Of a stretch of 64,000 bases of DNA, positions 9,709-18,018 are shown in pieces (the stretch's first letter is position 1; each line of letters begins with the position of its first letter). The notes beneath the pieces are model-generated. The model ran no database searches. It had not been told where the DNA came from and worked only from the letters and a program-made list of their open reading frames with translations. The stretch spans positions 1 to 64,000 of the forward strand of contig JAIESQ010000011.1 of the NCBI GenBank assembly GCA_019745975.1, in the 5' to 3' direction. A program made the position numbers and the translations under genes. The stretch is from Pirellulales bacterium. Its GTDB lineage: Bacteria > Planctomycetota > Planctomycetia > Pirellulales > JAEUIK01.

Positions 9709-9734
9709 TTAGCCGCGGAGCTTGCTCCGCGCTA
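9709..9734. repeat. TTAGCCGCGG palindrome after dcd
   Basis: TTAGCCGCGGAGCTTGCTCC followed by GCGCTAC: a GC-rich perfect hairpin (CGCGGAGCttGCTCCGCG) just after the dcd stop, without a T-run. It belongs to the same family as the palindromes at 50391, 56029 and 57032. Confidence 0.75.
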
Positions 9735-9805
9735 CCAGGATCGATGCAGTGTCGCAACACGGCAGACCGAGGGGGATAGTCCCGCGTGCGAATCGGACGC
9801 AGATT

Positions 9806-9981
9806 GTGTGCCACTGCTTGCCGGTTGAACGCAGCGCGAAGCTCGCGCGACACGGCGCCGGCAAGCAGTGCTGCGCTGTCGCGAGGCCGCACCGTCGCGT
9901 GAATCGACACTGCTTGTTCGTCGTCGGACACCGAGCGCTCAACACTACGCGAAATCAGCCGACTTCCAAGCAGTGGCACAC
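9806..9981. repeat. CACTGCTTG double-hairpin element, long form
   Basis: The outer arms are GTGTGCCAC (9806-9814) and GTGGCACAC (9973-9981). Inside are two stem pairs: CACTGCTTGCCGG (9812-9824) with CCGGCAAGCAGTG (9858-9870), and CACTGCTTG (9908-9916) with CAAGCAGTG (9967-9975). The architecture and the CACTGCT/AGCAGTG core are shared with the 130-bp elements and with the compact copy at 20977. It fills most of the 330-bp gap between the convergent ends of dcd and the TatD hydrolase gene. Confidence 0.75.
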
Positions 9982-10017
9982 GGACGAGATGCCGCGGCTA
10001 ACTAGCGGTTGCGTGAG

Positions 10018-10851
10018 TTACTTGTCGGCTTCAGCCGGCACCTCGGGCGGGCGAAACTCGAAGTTCCGGCTCTGGCTGAAGAATTCCAGCGGGTTCTCAT
10101 AGACCACGCGGCGAATCTCCGCCTCGCTGTGCCCGCGGCGCCGCATCGCCAGGATAAAGTCGGGCACGGCAGTCGGCTTCGAAGGGCCCCAATCCCCCGC
10201 CGAGTTGACGAGCAGCCGCTCGGGGCCGTAGTGCTCGACCATGTCGACGGCCCGCTCGGGTGTGCATTTGGACACCGGGTACAACGTCATGCCGGCCCAG
10301 TAGCCGCGCTCGAGCACGTGGCGCACGGTGTGTTCTTCGACGTGATCGACCAGCACCCGACCGTGGTCCAAGTCGGCGAAGTCGTCGAGCATGTCAAGGA
10401 TCATCCGCGTGCCCATGTACTTGTCTTCGAGGTGGGGCGTATGGATGAGGATTTGCTCGTCGAGGCGATCGGCCAGCTCGACCTGTTCCATGAAGATCGT
10501 CGACTCGTTGGGGGTGTTCTTGTTCAACCCAATTTCGCCGATGCCCAGCACGCCCGGCTTGTCGAGGAACTCGGGGATGAGTTTGATGACCTCGCGCGAG
10601 AGGGAGACGTTTTCGGCTTCCTTGGCATTGATGCAGATCCAGGTGAAGTGCTGCAGGTGGTACCAGGCGGCGCGCTTCGGCTCGAACTCGGTGAGCTGGC
10701 GGAAGTAGTCGCGGAAGCCTTCGGGGCTGCCGCGGTCGAAGCCAGCCCAGAAGGCGGGCTCGCTCATGCCGACGCAGCCCATCTTGGCCAGGGTCTCGTA
10801 GTCGTCGGTCACCCGCGAGACCATGTGAATGTGCGGATCGAAGTAGTACAT
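10018..10851 (-). CDS. TatD-family metal-dependent hydrolase, EboB-like
   Basis: 277 residues with an amidohydrolase/TatD barrel. DPHIHM near the N terminus supplies the first metal histidines, GIGEIGL a glutamate, ILIHTPH and LVDHVEEHT further histidines, and SAGDWG the late aspartate. The sequence pattern is closer to EboB, the TatD-like member of the ebo/edb cluster for export of cyanobacterial and algal metabolites, than to DNase TatD. The other ebo genes (a UbiA-like prenyltransferase and others) are not nearby, so the substrate is unknown. The start is ATG at 10849-10851. It probably forms a unit with the 83-residue protein 84 bp upstream. The EboB assignment is from memory of the family pattern. 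Confidence 0.85.
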   Translation of the reverse strand: MYYFDPHIHMVSRVTDDYETLAKMGCVGMSEPAFWAGFDRGSPEGFRDYFRQLTEFEPKRAAWYHLQHFTWICINAKEAENVSLSREVIKLIPEFLDKPGVLGIGEIGLNKNTPNESTIFMEQVELADRLDEQILIHTPHLEDKYMGTRMILDMLDDFADLDHGRVLVDHVEEHTVRHVLERGYWAGMTLYPVSKCTPERAVDMVEHYGPERLLVNSAGDWGPSKPTAVPDFILAMRRRGHSEAEIRRVVYENPLEFFSQSRNFEFRPPEVPAEADK

Positions 10852-10935
10852 AACAGGCCAGAGACTAGAGGTGACAGGCTAGAGGGCTCAATTGGGACGC
10901 GAAGTGGCCAGAGATCGCCACGACTTCGGTCGCGA

Positions 10936-11187
10936 TCATGCGAGATTGTTCTTCCAGTTGGGATCGTAAGGGCGCGAGAAGACCAGTTGCACGCGTTCAG
11001 CGCGGTCGCTGTCGTGGCTGGTGAGGACCGCGAAAGCTTCGCGAATCTGTTCGACGCGGGGGTCGCCAGCCAGCGAGCCCGGCGAACGATCGAGCCGGTC
11101 GAGCGTGGCGGCGATTTCCAGGATCTTGGCGCGGAGCGCCAGAAACTCGCGGTCGAACAGCTCAGGGCGCGTGGCCAGCGTGGGCAT
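10936..11187 (-). CDS. Small uncharacterised protein (83 aa)
   Basis: A short, soluble, charged, probably helical protein without a signal peptide or cysteines. It has an excellent ribosome binding site (GAGGAG six bases before ATG at 11185-11187) and lies just upstream of the TatD-like hydrolase on the same strand, so it is likely expressed with it. I do not recognise the family. Coding is supported by the ribosome binding site and by spacing that fits between its neighbours. Confidence 0.65.
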   Translation of the reverse strand: MPTLATRPELFDREFLALRAKILEIAATLDRLDRSPGSLAGDPRVEQIREAFAVLTSHDSDRAERVQLVFSRPYDPNWKNNLA

Positions 11188-11298
11188 AAGAGTCTCCTCG
11201 CGGCGGCACGGGGAACGGCTATTGGGCGTGCGGCGCCGGCAGTTTCAGTCTCGACCGCACGGCAGCAGAAATCAAGGCGGTGCCCTTGGTCGGCCGAT

Positions 11299-12192
11299 TC
11301 AGGGGACCATCGTCAGACCCATCACGGCGAACACCAGGCCCATGACGAGAAAGCCGACGTTCAAAACGAAACAGCCGCCCCCCAGCAGTATGCCGAGAAA
11401 GGCTTGCGTTTCGCCGGAGCGGTGCGGGTGCAGTTTGGCGGCGGCCAACGCGCGGCGGCCAACAACCACGGCGGCGGGGCCCAGGCCGATCGCCAGGCAG
11501 GGGATCAGCGAGCCGATGCCCAGGTAGAGCGCTGTCGAAGCGGCTTCGTCAGCCGGCGGCGCGAGCGGAGAACCTGCGCCGCGCGGCGTTTCCCAAGCCA
11601 CCGGGGCGTCGAAGGGATTGTCGGAAGGAGCCGCCGCGGGGAGCGCGGCTTGCACCGCCAGGGCTTGCGCGCCAAGGTCACCGTAGTCGATTGTCGGCGG
11701 CGCTTCGCCGCGAAAGGCGGCGATCACGTGCGGCCTGGTCATGTAGTACCACATCAAGGCCGGGTAGGAGAACCAGACCAACGTGGCGAAGACGACCGTC
11801 GCCAGGAATGCAACGCCGAAAATGCGCTTGAACTCGGCGTCGGGCATCGTCGCCGTGAACTGTTCCATGAATTCGCCCCGGTACAAGAGCATCATGACGA
11901 TGTTGAGGACCGAGGCGAGCATCATGTAGACGGCAAATCCCAGCGCCAGCTTGCGCCCCCACTGCTTGAGCAGCAGCAAGCCGACGCCTGAGCCGATCTG
12001 GGCAAAAACCGCGGCGACGCCGATCGGCGTCATGATCGTCTGATACCAGCCATAGACGCCGTCGAACTCGGGCTGCATTTGGTTGGCAAAGCCCAGTACC
12101 ACAACCAACTGGATGGCCACGCCCAACAACGAGAACGCACCGAACACGAGATTCAAGGCGCCAAAGATGATCACCGATACGGGGCGCGGCAT
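11299..12192 (-). CDS. Membrane protein with DUF4190-like C-terminal part
   Basis: 297 residues. Four predicted membrane spans in residues 1-160 are followed by a soluble Pro/Ala-rich linker (about 165-215). A C-terminal pair of spans with a Gly-rich turn and a short basic stretch (GRRALAAAKLHPHRSGETQ) follows the pattern of DUF4190-type small membrane modules. No enzymatic residues are evident. The start is ATG at 12190-12192 with a weak upstream ribosome binding site. It reads toward the small protein and hydrolase genes but is separated from them by about 110 bases. Confidence 0.75.
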   Translation of the reverse strand: MPRPVSVIIFGALNLVFGAFSLLGVAIQLVVVLGFANQMQPEFDGVYGWYQTIMTPIGVAAVFAQIGSGVGLLLLKQWGRKLALGFAVYMMLASVLNIVMMLLYRGEFMEQFTATMPDAEFKRIFGVAFLATVVFATLVWFSYPALMWYYMTRPHVIAAFRGEAPPTIDYGDLGAQALAVQAALPAAAPSDNPFDAPVAWETPRGAGSPLAPPADEAASTALYLGIGSLIPCLAIGLGPAAVVVGRRALAAAKLHPHRSGETQAFLGILLGGGCFVLNVGFLVMGLVFAVMGLTMVP

Positions 12193-12399
12193 GGATGACT
12201 CGCGGCAAGTGCTGGCAGTTCATCTACGGCGCTGTGCGAGGTCGGGATTGACCGGGTTCGCCGATCCGCCCAGCGTTAGCGCGACGAGCGTAGTTTGTAC
12301 CTGACGGCTCGTGCTGCGTCACGCCCAAGGCAACGGGTTGCGCGTAGCGATCAAACCACACGAGTTGGCCGCGGGGACGAGCGATCTGCGTGGCCGTCG

Positions 12400-12456
12400 A
12401 GCCTTGCACTGCTGGGCAAGCCAGCAGTGGCACCCAGGCAGGTTCTAAAGCTGCAG
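12400..12456. repeat. Half copy (D) of the 130-bp repeat next to a stop codon
   Basis: Read on the minus strand, this corresponds to about the first 57 positions of the 130-bp element: a degenerate left arm, GGGTGCC, and the intact hairpin CACTGCTGGcttgcCCAGCAGTG. The second hairpin and right arm are missing. It begins directly after the TAG of the DUF1598-like gene, so the hairpin would form in that mRNA's 3' end. There is no T-run, so terminator function is uncertain. Confidence 0.7.
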
Positions 12457-14466
12457 CTAATCCCACCACCAGCGATCGCGATCGAGCGCGGCAGGCGCGG
12501 CTTGCTGGCGCGCGTTGTCGAGCCTTGCGCCGCCATCGGCCAGCGCGTCCTCGCTCAAGTGCGGCCAAGGATCGGCATGAATGCCGCCGCTGACGCCGGC
12601 CACGTAACGACGCGCGCCGGCCCGCTGGCTGGCGGCCACGGTTTCGACCGCGCGCGGCACCTCGGCCGATTCGGGGAGATAGCCGCCATCGATCCCGAAC
12701 CAGGCGCGGTGCCAGCCGGCGCGCTCATCGAGCCGCTGCGAAGTCACCAGCGCTCCGACGAGTTCCAGCGCGAAGAGGTTCTCGAGCTCGGCATACACCG
12801 GATACCTGGCCGCCAACTCGGCGTAGTGCTCGTTGAAGTTGGCCGCGAAGCGCTGGTTCAATTCATCGGCGGCGCCGGTCGGCACGCGGCGCCCCGTGGC
12901 GTTGAGAAACTCGTTTTCGCCTTGCAATCGCACGGCGATGCCGCGCAAGGCGAACGCTTCGCGGGCGCCATCGCTTTCGACCGCTTCGCAGGCGAGCGTG
13001 AACCACCAGCGCAGCACATCGAGGGCTGGCACGGCGGATGCATCCTCGCGGGCGACAATCTCCAGGTAGCTCGGCACGCCGGCCACGCCCTGCTCGATTC
13101 CCATGCCGATCAGCTTCATGTGATAGTCGGCGGCGACGAGCGTGCGGGCCGCGGTCGTGCGGCCATCGATGCCGAAGACCTCGATCGTCTGCAGGCCGAC
13201 CTTGCGGCGCAACTGTTCGAGCTGCTGCTTGCGCCCCGCCGGCTTGCCTTGGCCTGCGGCGCCGTCGAGATACGCCTTGGCGGCGGCTAGCCCTTCAGCG
13301 GATGGATTGATCGTGCAGCCGAGGATGTCGCGCGAGCGCTCCTGATTGTGACGCCAGAGGACGACGAGATCGTCGAGCCGCAGACAGGGTCGGCCGGTCG
13401 TTTCGCTCACGGCGCGACCTTCGGCGTCCGTGGTCCACCCGGCGGCTGGGCCGGCAATCACCAGATCGCGCGAATCCGGATAGAGGAGCACGTAGTCGAT
13501 GCGCTCCAGCCCGGCCAGCGCGCGCTGGGTATCGCTCGCGCCGCGCCCCAGCGCGTGCCCCAGTTGCAGCGCGCGTTCGAGACGCGGCAGCGACACCTTG
13601 CGCAGCTTCGACGCGCGACGAACGTCTTGCGGCCCCGCGACCACGGCCGCGTCGCGCCGCAGGGCGACGAGATCGGCGCGGGCAGGCGACTTAGTTGCCC
13701 GACGCAGCACTCCCTCGGCGTCGACGAACACGCCATTGCGATACGATTCGATGGCGCCTTGCCCGCCGACTTCTTCCCAGGTGGTCGGGGCGATGGTCGA
13801 CGTAATTAGATCAATTAGGCTGGTGAAGTCGGCTTGCACGCCGCCCCCTTGCGCGCCGGGAGGCGCGGCGGGCGCCGCGCCTGGGGCCGCGAGTCCACCA
13901 GGAACACCGACCGGCGCGCCGAACGGCACTCGGGCGTTCTGGCCTGGGAAGGCGCCGATTTGCGCCAAAACCGTCGAGCGATCGAGGTCGTCGTCGAGCA
14001 GAGCGACCGTTTCGATTGCCGCATTGCGCGCGCCGGCGTGGGCTTGCGCGGCGGCCAATTGCGCGAAGCGGGCGTTGCGGTCCGCGGCTGGAGACTTTTC
14101 GATGAGCTGCCGCGCCAGGCCGAATTCGCCGGAAGCGAGGTACTCAGCGAACTTGTCGCCTGGCGCATCGGCCCGCGGCGTGTCATCGCCGGCAAGCGCC
14201 ACCGCAGGCAACGCGAGCGCAAACAGAACGAGAAGCAGTTGCAAAATCTGGATTGGGTGCCACTGCTGGCTTGCCCAGCAGTGCAGCGCTCGATACAGCA
14301 CTGCTAGACGAGCTAGCAGTGGCATACGACGCCGGTTCATCGCCGGTTCTGAAACGGCCTCAAGCAATTGCGAGATCGCGATGCACCAGCGGCCCGATTG
14401 CGGCCGCGAGTTGGTCACCCGATTCGATCGCTGCGCGCAGCCGGCATCCGCTCGAGAGCGTGCCAT
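12457..14466 (-). CDS. Secreted protein, DUF1598-like, with repeat-derived N terminus
   Basis: 669 residues from the ATG at 14464-14466, which has GAGGAG seven bases upstream. The body contains a Gly/Pro/Ala-rich stretch and then the block FTSLIDLITSTIAPTTWEEV followed by a long mixed region, a layout I associate with the planctomycete-specific DUF1598 family of unknown function. A clear signal-peptide core and cleavage site (LVLFALALPAVALAGDD) begins about 80 residues in. It is preceded by about 43 residues translated from the 130-bp repeat (copy C). The ATG codons inside the repeat at 14338-14340 (M-N-R-R-R) and 14323-14325 would each give a conventional basic n-region, so translation may start within the element. 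Export to the periplasm is likely; no enzymatic motif is seen. Confidence 0.8.
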   Translation of the reverse strand: MARSRADAGCAQRSNRVTNSRPQSGRWCIAISQLLEAVSEPAMNRRRMPLLARLAVLYRALHCWASQQWHPIQILQLLLVLFALALPAVALAGDDTPRADAPGDKFAEYLASGEFGLARQLIEKSPAADRNARFAQLAAAQAHAGARNAAIETVALLDDDLDRSTVLAQIGAFPGQNARVPFGAPVGVPGGLAAPGAAPAAPPGAQGGGVQADFTSLIDLITSTIAPTTWEEVGGQGAIESYRNGVFVDAEGVLRRATKSPARADLVALRRDAAVVAGPQDVRRASKLRKVSLPRLERALQLGHALGRGASDTQRALAGLERIDYVLLYPDSRDLVIAGPAAGWTTDAEGRAVSETTGRPCLRLDDLVVLWRHNQERSRDILGCTINPSAEGLAAAKAYLDGAAGQGKPAGRKQQLEQLRRKVGLQTIEVFGIDGRTTAARTLVAADYHMKLIGMGIEQGVAGVPSYLEIVAREDASAVPALDVLRWWFTLACEAVESDGAREAFALRGIAVRLQGENEFLNATGRRVPTGAADELNQRFAANFNEHYAELAARYPVYAELENLFALELVGALVTSQRLDERAGWHRAWFGIDGGYLPESAEVPRAVETVAASQRAGARRYVAGVSGGIHADPWPHLSEDALADGGARLDNARQQAAPAALDRDRWWWD
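14232..14361. repeat. 130-bp structured repeat, copy C (in a signal-peptide region)
   Basis: Same length as A and B, aligned without gaps, in the same genomic orientation as copy A. Both 9-bp hairpins are intact, and the outer arms are partly degenerate. The host gene reads it in antisense in a frame different from copy A (PLLARLAVLYRALHCWASQQ), placing it directly before the hydrophobic core of the signal peptide. Confidence 0.88.
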
Positions 14467-14662
14467 GGGAGATCTCCTCGTTCCGGTGTTCCCTGGGCGC
14501 GGCTTATCAAAGTCAGCGATTCGGTCCGGCATCGCGGAGGCCCGCTTCCGCGATGCCGGCACAGCAACCGACCTAAGGCCAACGCGCCCGTCGCTAATCG
14601 TCGCACTAGCGGCTAGGATGCGTCAAGCAAATTGCCGGAAATCCGCCCGACGAGCGACCGTG

Positions 14663-15130
14663 ATGAGCCAGCCCCAACGCCGCTTTGACAAGGAATCGCT
14701 GTTACAATTCGCCAACGACCTGGCTTTTTTCAAGCTGATCGGGCTGCGGGTGGTCGACCTGGGGCCGGGGTACTCGAAGTGCGAGATCGACTTCCGCGCG
14801 GACCTTTGCCAGCCGGCGGGCATCCTGCACGGCGGGATTACCGCCACGCTGATCGACACCGGCATCGCCCATTCGCTGCTGATGACCGAGGCGTTCGAGC
14901 GCATCGGGGCCGAAGGGGGCTCGATGGTGTCGGTCGATCTGCGGATCAAGTTCTTCCGCCCCGTTTCCGAGGGGCATCTGATCTGCGAATCGACGATCCC
15001 GCGGCTCGGCCGGCAGATCGTGCACGGCGAGAGCGTGGTGACCAACGCGGCGGGCAAGGAAATCGCCCGCGGCGACTCGATCTACATGTTCGTGCCGCGG
15101 CAGCAGCTCGCGCGGTCGGCGGAGAAGTAA
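14663..15130 (+). CDS. PaaI-like hotdog-fold thioesterase
   Basis: 155 residues, typical for a single hotdog acyl-CoA thioesterase. The PaaI-type signature is visible as AGILHGGITATLIDTGIA, with the conserved HGG segment and the catalytic Asp/Glu position on the long helix, followed by a central VDLRIKFFRPV strand. Such enzymes release CoA from aryl- or fatty-acyl-CoA. It starts at ATG 14663; GTG at 14660 is directly upstream. It is divergent from the DUF1598-like gene and convergent with the exporter gene, with 13 bases between stops. The substrate cannot be told from sequence. Confidence 0.9.
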   Translation: MSQPQRRFDKESLLQFANDLAFFKLIGLRVVDLGPGYSKCEIDFRADLCQPAGILHGGITATLIDTGIAHSLLMTEAFERIGAEGGSMVSVDLRIKFFRPVSEGHLICESTIPRLGRQIVHGESVVTNAAGKEIARGDSIYMFVPRQQLARSAEK

Positions 15131-15143
15131 TCGGCGTTTGCTG

Positions 15144-17444
15144 CTACGCCGGTTCCATGGCGGGCTCGGCGGCGGGCACATCGGCCGCCGCGGCTGGTTG
15201 CGTCACTTTCGGCGGCTTCACGAAGCAGACGATCAGCGCCGGCAGCATCACCAGGTCGCCGGCGATCGCCATCGTATAGGCCGCGCACGACAGCCCGGCG
15301 AACAACCTGCTCGACGGCATGGCGCTGGTGAGCACGCTGCCGAATCCGACCAAGAGCACCAAGGTGGTGGTGAACACTGCCGAGCCAACTGCCAAAAAGC
15401 TGCGGCGGATGGCTGCCCGCACGTCGCCGTCGATCACCAGCTCGCGGCGAAAGCGATTCAGAAAATGGATTGTGTCGTCGACAGCGATCCCCAGGCAGAT
15501 GCTGAACACCATCACGCTGGTCATCTGCAGCGAGCGGCCAGTGACGACCAACAGCGTCGAAATGCCCACCAGCGGAAAGATGTTCGGCGGCACGCTGATC
15601 GCGGCCAGTCGCAGCGAACGAAAGCCCAGCGCGATCGAGCCGAAGATCGCCAGCGAAGCGCCGAGCAAGCTCGAATTGAGCGACTCGATCATTTGATAGA
15701 CGTTGCGCGAACCGACGACCGCCGTGCCGGTGAGTGTGAATTTAAGGTCAGGGTAGCGCTTGCCAAGCGCGGCGAGCTGAGTTTCGATGCGGGCAAAGAC
15801 GGGGCGATTCGTAGCGATGCCCGAGTCGGGGAGCCGGGCCACGACCAGGGCGCGGCGGATGTCTTCGCGGACGTAGCGATTGCGGACGTCGGCCGGCGCC
15901 AGTTGCAGCAGCGGCACCCGGAGGGCCAGGTCGCCTTCGGGGCCGGGGAGTGCCGCCAGTAGCCCCAATACCGAGAGCGGGTGGTGCACGCCCGGCTCGC
16001 TGCGCATGACATCCTCGGCAGCGCCCAGCGCACCGAGCACCACGGGGCTGCCGAGCGTGAGTCGCTCGGGCCACTCGACGAGGACGAACGCTGAGAGAGT
16101 GCCGCCGAACGCCGTGTCGCAGCGGCGCAGCGCCACGTACGATTCGTCGTTGCGCGGGATCATTTCGAGCAGTCGGTTGTCGGGCTCGAGCCAGAACATC
16201 GAGGTCGCCAGCAACGCGGTGACCGCGATGCCACCGATCGTCACCGGCCAGGCGTGATCGACGATCCAGTCGATGTAGCGCTGGAAGTAGGCGAAGTTGC
16301 GCGTGAAGAAGTCCTGCCCGTGCGCCGCGCGCACGTGCTCGCCGAGCCAGGTGCTCGCCAACAGCGGAATCAGCGAGAGCACGGCGATCATGCTGAGCAT
16401 CGAGCCGCCGGCGCAGGCCAGCCCGAAGCGGCGAATGATGTCGACTTCGGCCAGGGCCAACGAGCCGAAGCCGATCGCCGTGGTGCTCGACGTGAGCAAG
16501 AGCGCGATGGTCAAGTGCCGCACGGCCGCGCGGCTGGCATCTTGGCACGACATCCCTTCGGCCAGCCCGAGCCGGATGTCCATCATCAAGTGCATCGAAT
16601 CGGCGAAGCCAACTACCATCACCAGCGTGGGGAGCATCGTGTTAATGACGTTGAGCTTTTCGCCGACGAGCCCCAGCGCTCCCATCGTCCAGAAGGCGCC
16701 GAGGATTGGCGCCGAGGCGACGATCAGCGCCGACCAGACCTGGCGAAAGAGAAAATAGGCCATCAACAGCGCCAGTACAGCGCCAACAATAATGAACTTG
16801 CCCGTCTCGCGCGGCACCTGATTGAAGATCTGCACGCGAATGCCCGGCACGCCCGTCAACTCGACGCGCAAACCCGAGTCGCGGGCGACTTGCCGGGCGA
16901 CGTCGTGCAGGCTGTCGACGACGGGTTCGATATCGTGGATGGCCTCCAGGTCGCCATCGAGCCGCACGATCACCAGCGCCGTGCGCGCGTCGGGTGAAAG
17001 CACCTGGCCGCGCACCAAGGGGTGTGCCAGCGCGCGCTGGCGCGCCGTTGCGAAGCGCTCCGGCGGTGCGTCGGCCGGCGGCAGCAGCGACTCGGCGCCC
17101 CCTGGGCCGAAGGAGACGACGTCGCCCAAGCTGCGCACGCTGGAAACGCCAGGGATTTGTTTGGCGCCATCGACAAGCTGGCGGATAGCCCCTGCGCCGC
17201 GCGGGGTAAACAAATCGCCACCGTCAATCACCAGCAAGCAATCGTTGTCGTCCGACTCGAAGTCGTCGAGAAACTCGAGCAGTTGGGCGTAGTCGGCGTT
17301 GTCGGTCTTGAAGACGGAGCGCGGCACGTCGTCGAGCTCGAGCCGGAAGACGCCCACGATCGACAGCGCCGTGAGCACGACGACGAGCGCTGCCACCCAG
17401 CGGCGATGCGTGATGTACCAATTGGCGAAGGCCGCGGGGTGCAA
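15144..17444 (-). CDS. RND superfamily exporter (MMPL/HAE3-like)
   Basis: About 766 residues with two matching halves. Each has one membrane span, a large periplasmic domain and a bundle of five spans, as in MMPL and hopanoid/lipid exporters of the RND superfamily. The proton-relay style motifs GFADSMHLMMD (first half) and GIAVDDTIHFLNRF (second half) are seen in transmembrane helix 4/10 positions. Members move lipids or other hydrophobic compounds using the proton gradient in the inner membrane. The start is TTG at 17442-17444, for want of an in-frame ATG. The neighbours do not indicate the cargo. Confidence 0.88.
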   Translation of the reverse strand: MHPAAFANWYITHRRWVAALVVVLTALSIVGVFRLELDDVPRSVFKTDNADYAQLLEFLDDFESDDNDCLLVIDGGDLFTPRGAGAIRQLVDGAKQIPGVSSVRSLGDVVSFGPGGAESLLPPADAPPERFATARQRALAHPLVRGQVLSPDARTALVIVRLDGDLEAIHDIEPVVDSLHDVARQVARDSGLRVELTGVPGIRVQIFNQVPRETGKFIIVGAVLALLMAYFLFRQVWSALIVASAPILGAFWTMGALGLVGEKLNVINTMLPTLVMVVGFADSMHLMMDIRLGLAEGMSCQDASRAAVRHLTIALLLTSSTTAIGFGSLALAEVDIIRRFGLACAGGSMLSMIAVLSLIPLLASTWLGEHVRAAHGQDFFTRNFAYFQRYIDWIVDHAWPVTIGGIAVTALLATSMFWLEPDNRLLEMIPRNDESYVALRRCDTAFGGTLSAFVLVEWPERLTLGSPVVLGALGAAEDVMRSEPGVHHPLSVLGLLAALPGPEGDLALRVPLLQLAPADVRNRYVREDIRRALVVARLPDSGIATNRPVFARIETQLAALGKRYPDLKFTLTGTAVVGSRNVYQMIESLNSSLLGASLAIFGSIALGFRSLRLAAISVPPNIFPLVGISTLLVVTGRSLQMTSVMVFSICLGIAVDDTIHFLNRFRRELVIDGDVRAAIRRSFLAVGSAVFTTTLVLLVGFGSVLTSAMPSSRLFAGLSCAAYTMAIAGDLVMLPALIVCFVKPPKVTQPAAAADVPAAEPAMEPA

Positions 17445-17581
17445 GGTTTGAAGTCTCGCTGGCAGGTAGCGCGGGTTTTCGGGCGGAGCAAAGGCGGGAA
17501 GGCGTGGCGCGCCTGGCGGGGCAGGTTCTGGCAGCCCTCGATTCTATCGATTTGCAAGTTTTCGACCACAGCGGCAGACCT

Positions 17582-17889
17582 GCAAAGTCTAAACACGAGG
17601 GGGACAGGTACGAATGGCATCAAGTTAGTACTAAGTCGATTCGCCACAGGGCTGAAGCAGTGCTGTAGCAGCACGCTTGCATCAGACCGCTGTCGCGATG
17701 ATTCTCGGGTTTCGCGCGCGGACATGGTTCGACGAATCTGCTATCGCAGCAATGCTTAACGAAACTGTGCACAGTATTTGCGCTTAACTTGATGCCATTC
17801 GGGACAGGTACATGTTTTCGGCCGACGTGAGTTGGCAAGGAATGACTTTGGCGAGCCGAAAAATGTACCAGTCCCCGACTTTGCAGTTC
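17582..17889. repeat. GGGGACAGGTAC near-palindrome, copy R2, split by an insertion
   Basis: The left end (GCAAAGTC, then GAGGGGGACAGGTAC) is separated from the rest (GGGACAGGTACATGTTTTCGG to CCGAAAAATGTACCAGTCCCC and GACTTTGCAG) by the inserted segment at 17612-17800. It occupies most of the 570-bp gap between the divergent RND exporter and PqaA-like genes. A 15-bp direct repeat, GTTTTCGACCACAGC, lies on both sides of the whole structure (17558-17572 and 17891-17905). Confidence 0.85.
17612..17800. mobile_element. 189-bp MITE-like segment with 16-bp terminal inverted repeats
   Basis: The ends are perfect inverted repeats GAATGGCATCAAGTTA (17612-17627) and TAACTTGATGCCATTC (17785-17800). An 11-bp direct repeat GGGACAGGTAC flanks it (17601-17611 and 17801-17811), consistent with insertion into R2 with target duplication or with recombination between two R-type elements. 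The interior encodes nothing convincing. Confidence 0.65.
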
Positions 17890-18018
17890 TGTTTTCGACC
17901 ACAGCCCAGTAGTAGCCGCTTGCGGCCGTGGATGTCACAATAGCCAGACCCGCACAAGCTGCCGGTGGTTTTGTCAGCCACAGCTTGCATTGAACCCACC
18001 AATCGGAGCTCGACCGCC

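Noticed and set aside
10009-11991. A 660-codon open frame on the plus strand opposite the TatD hydrolase and its neighbours
   Set aside because: It is antisense to three genes with better ribosome binding sites and family motifs, has low-complexity Arg/Gly/His composition, and matches no family. In such GC-rich DNA long antisense frames are expected.
17620-17838. Short minus-strand frame inside the R2/189-bp insertion
   Set aside because: It covers inverted-repeat sequence and shares translated fragments with other repeat-derived frames; not a gene.
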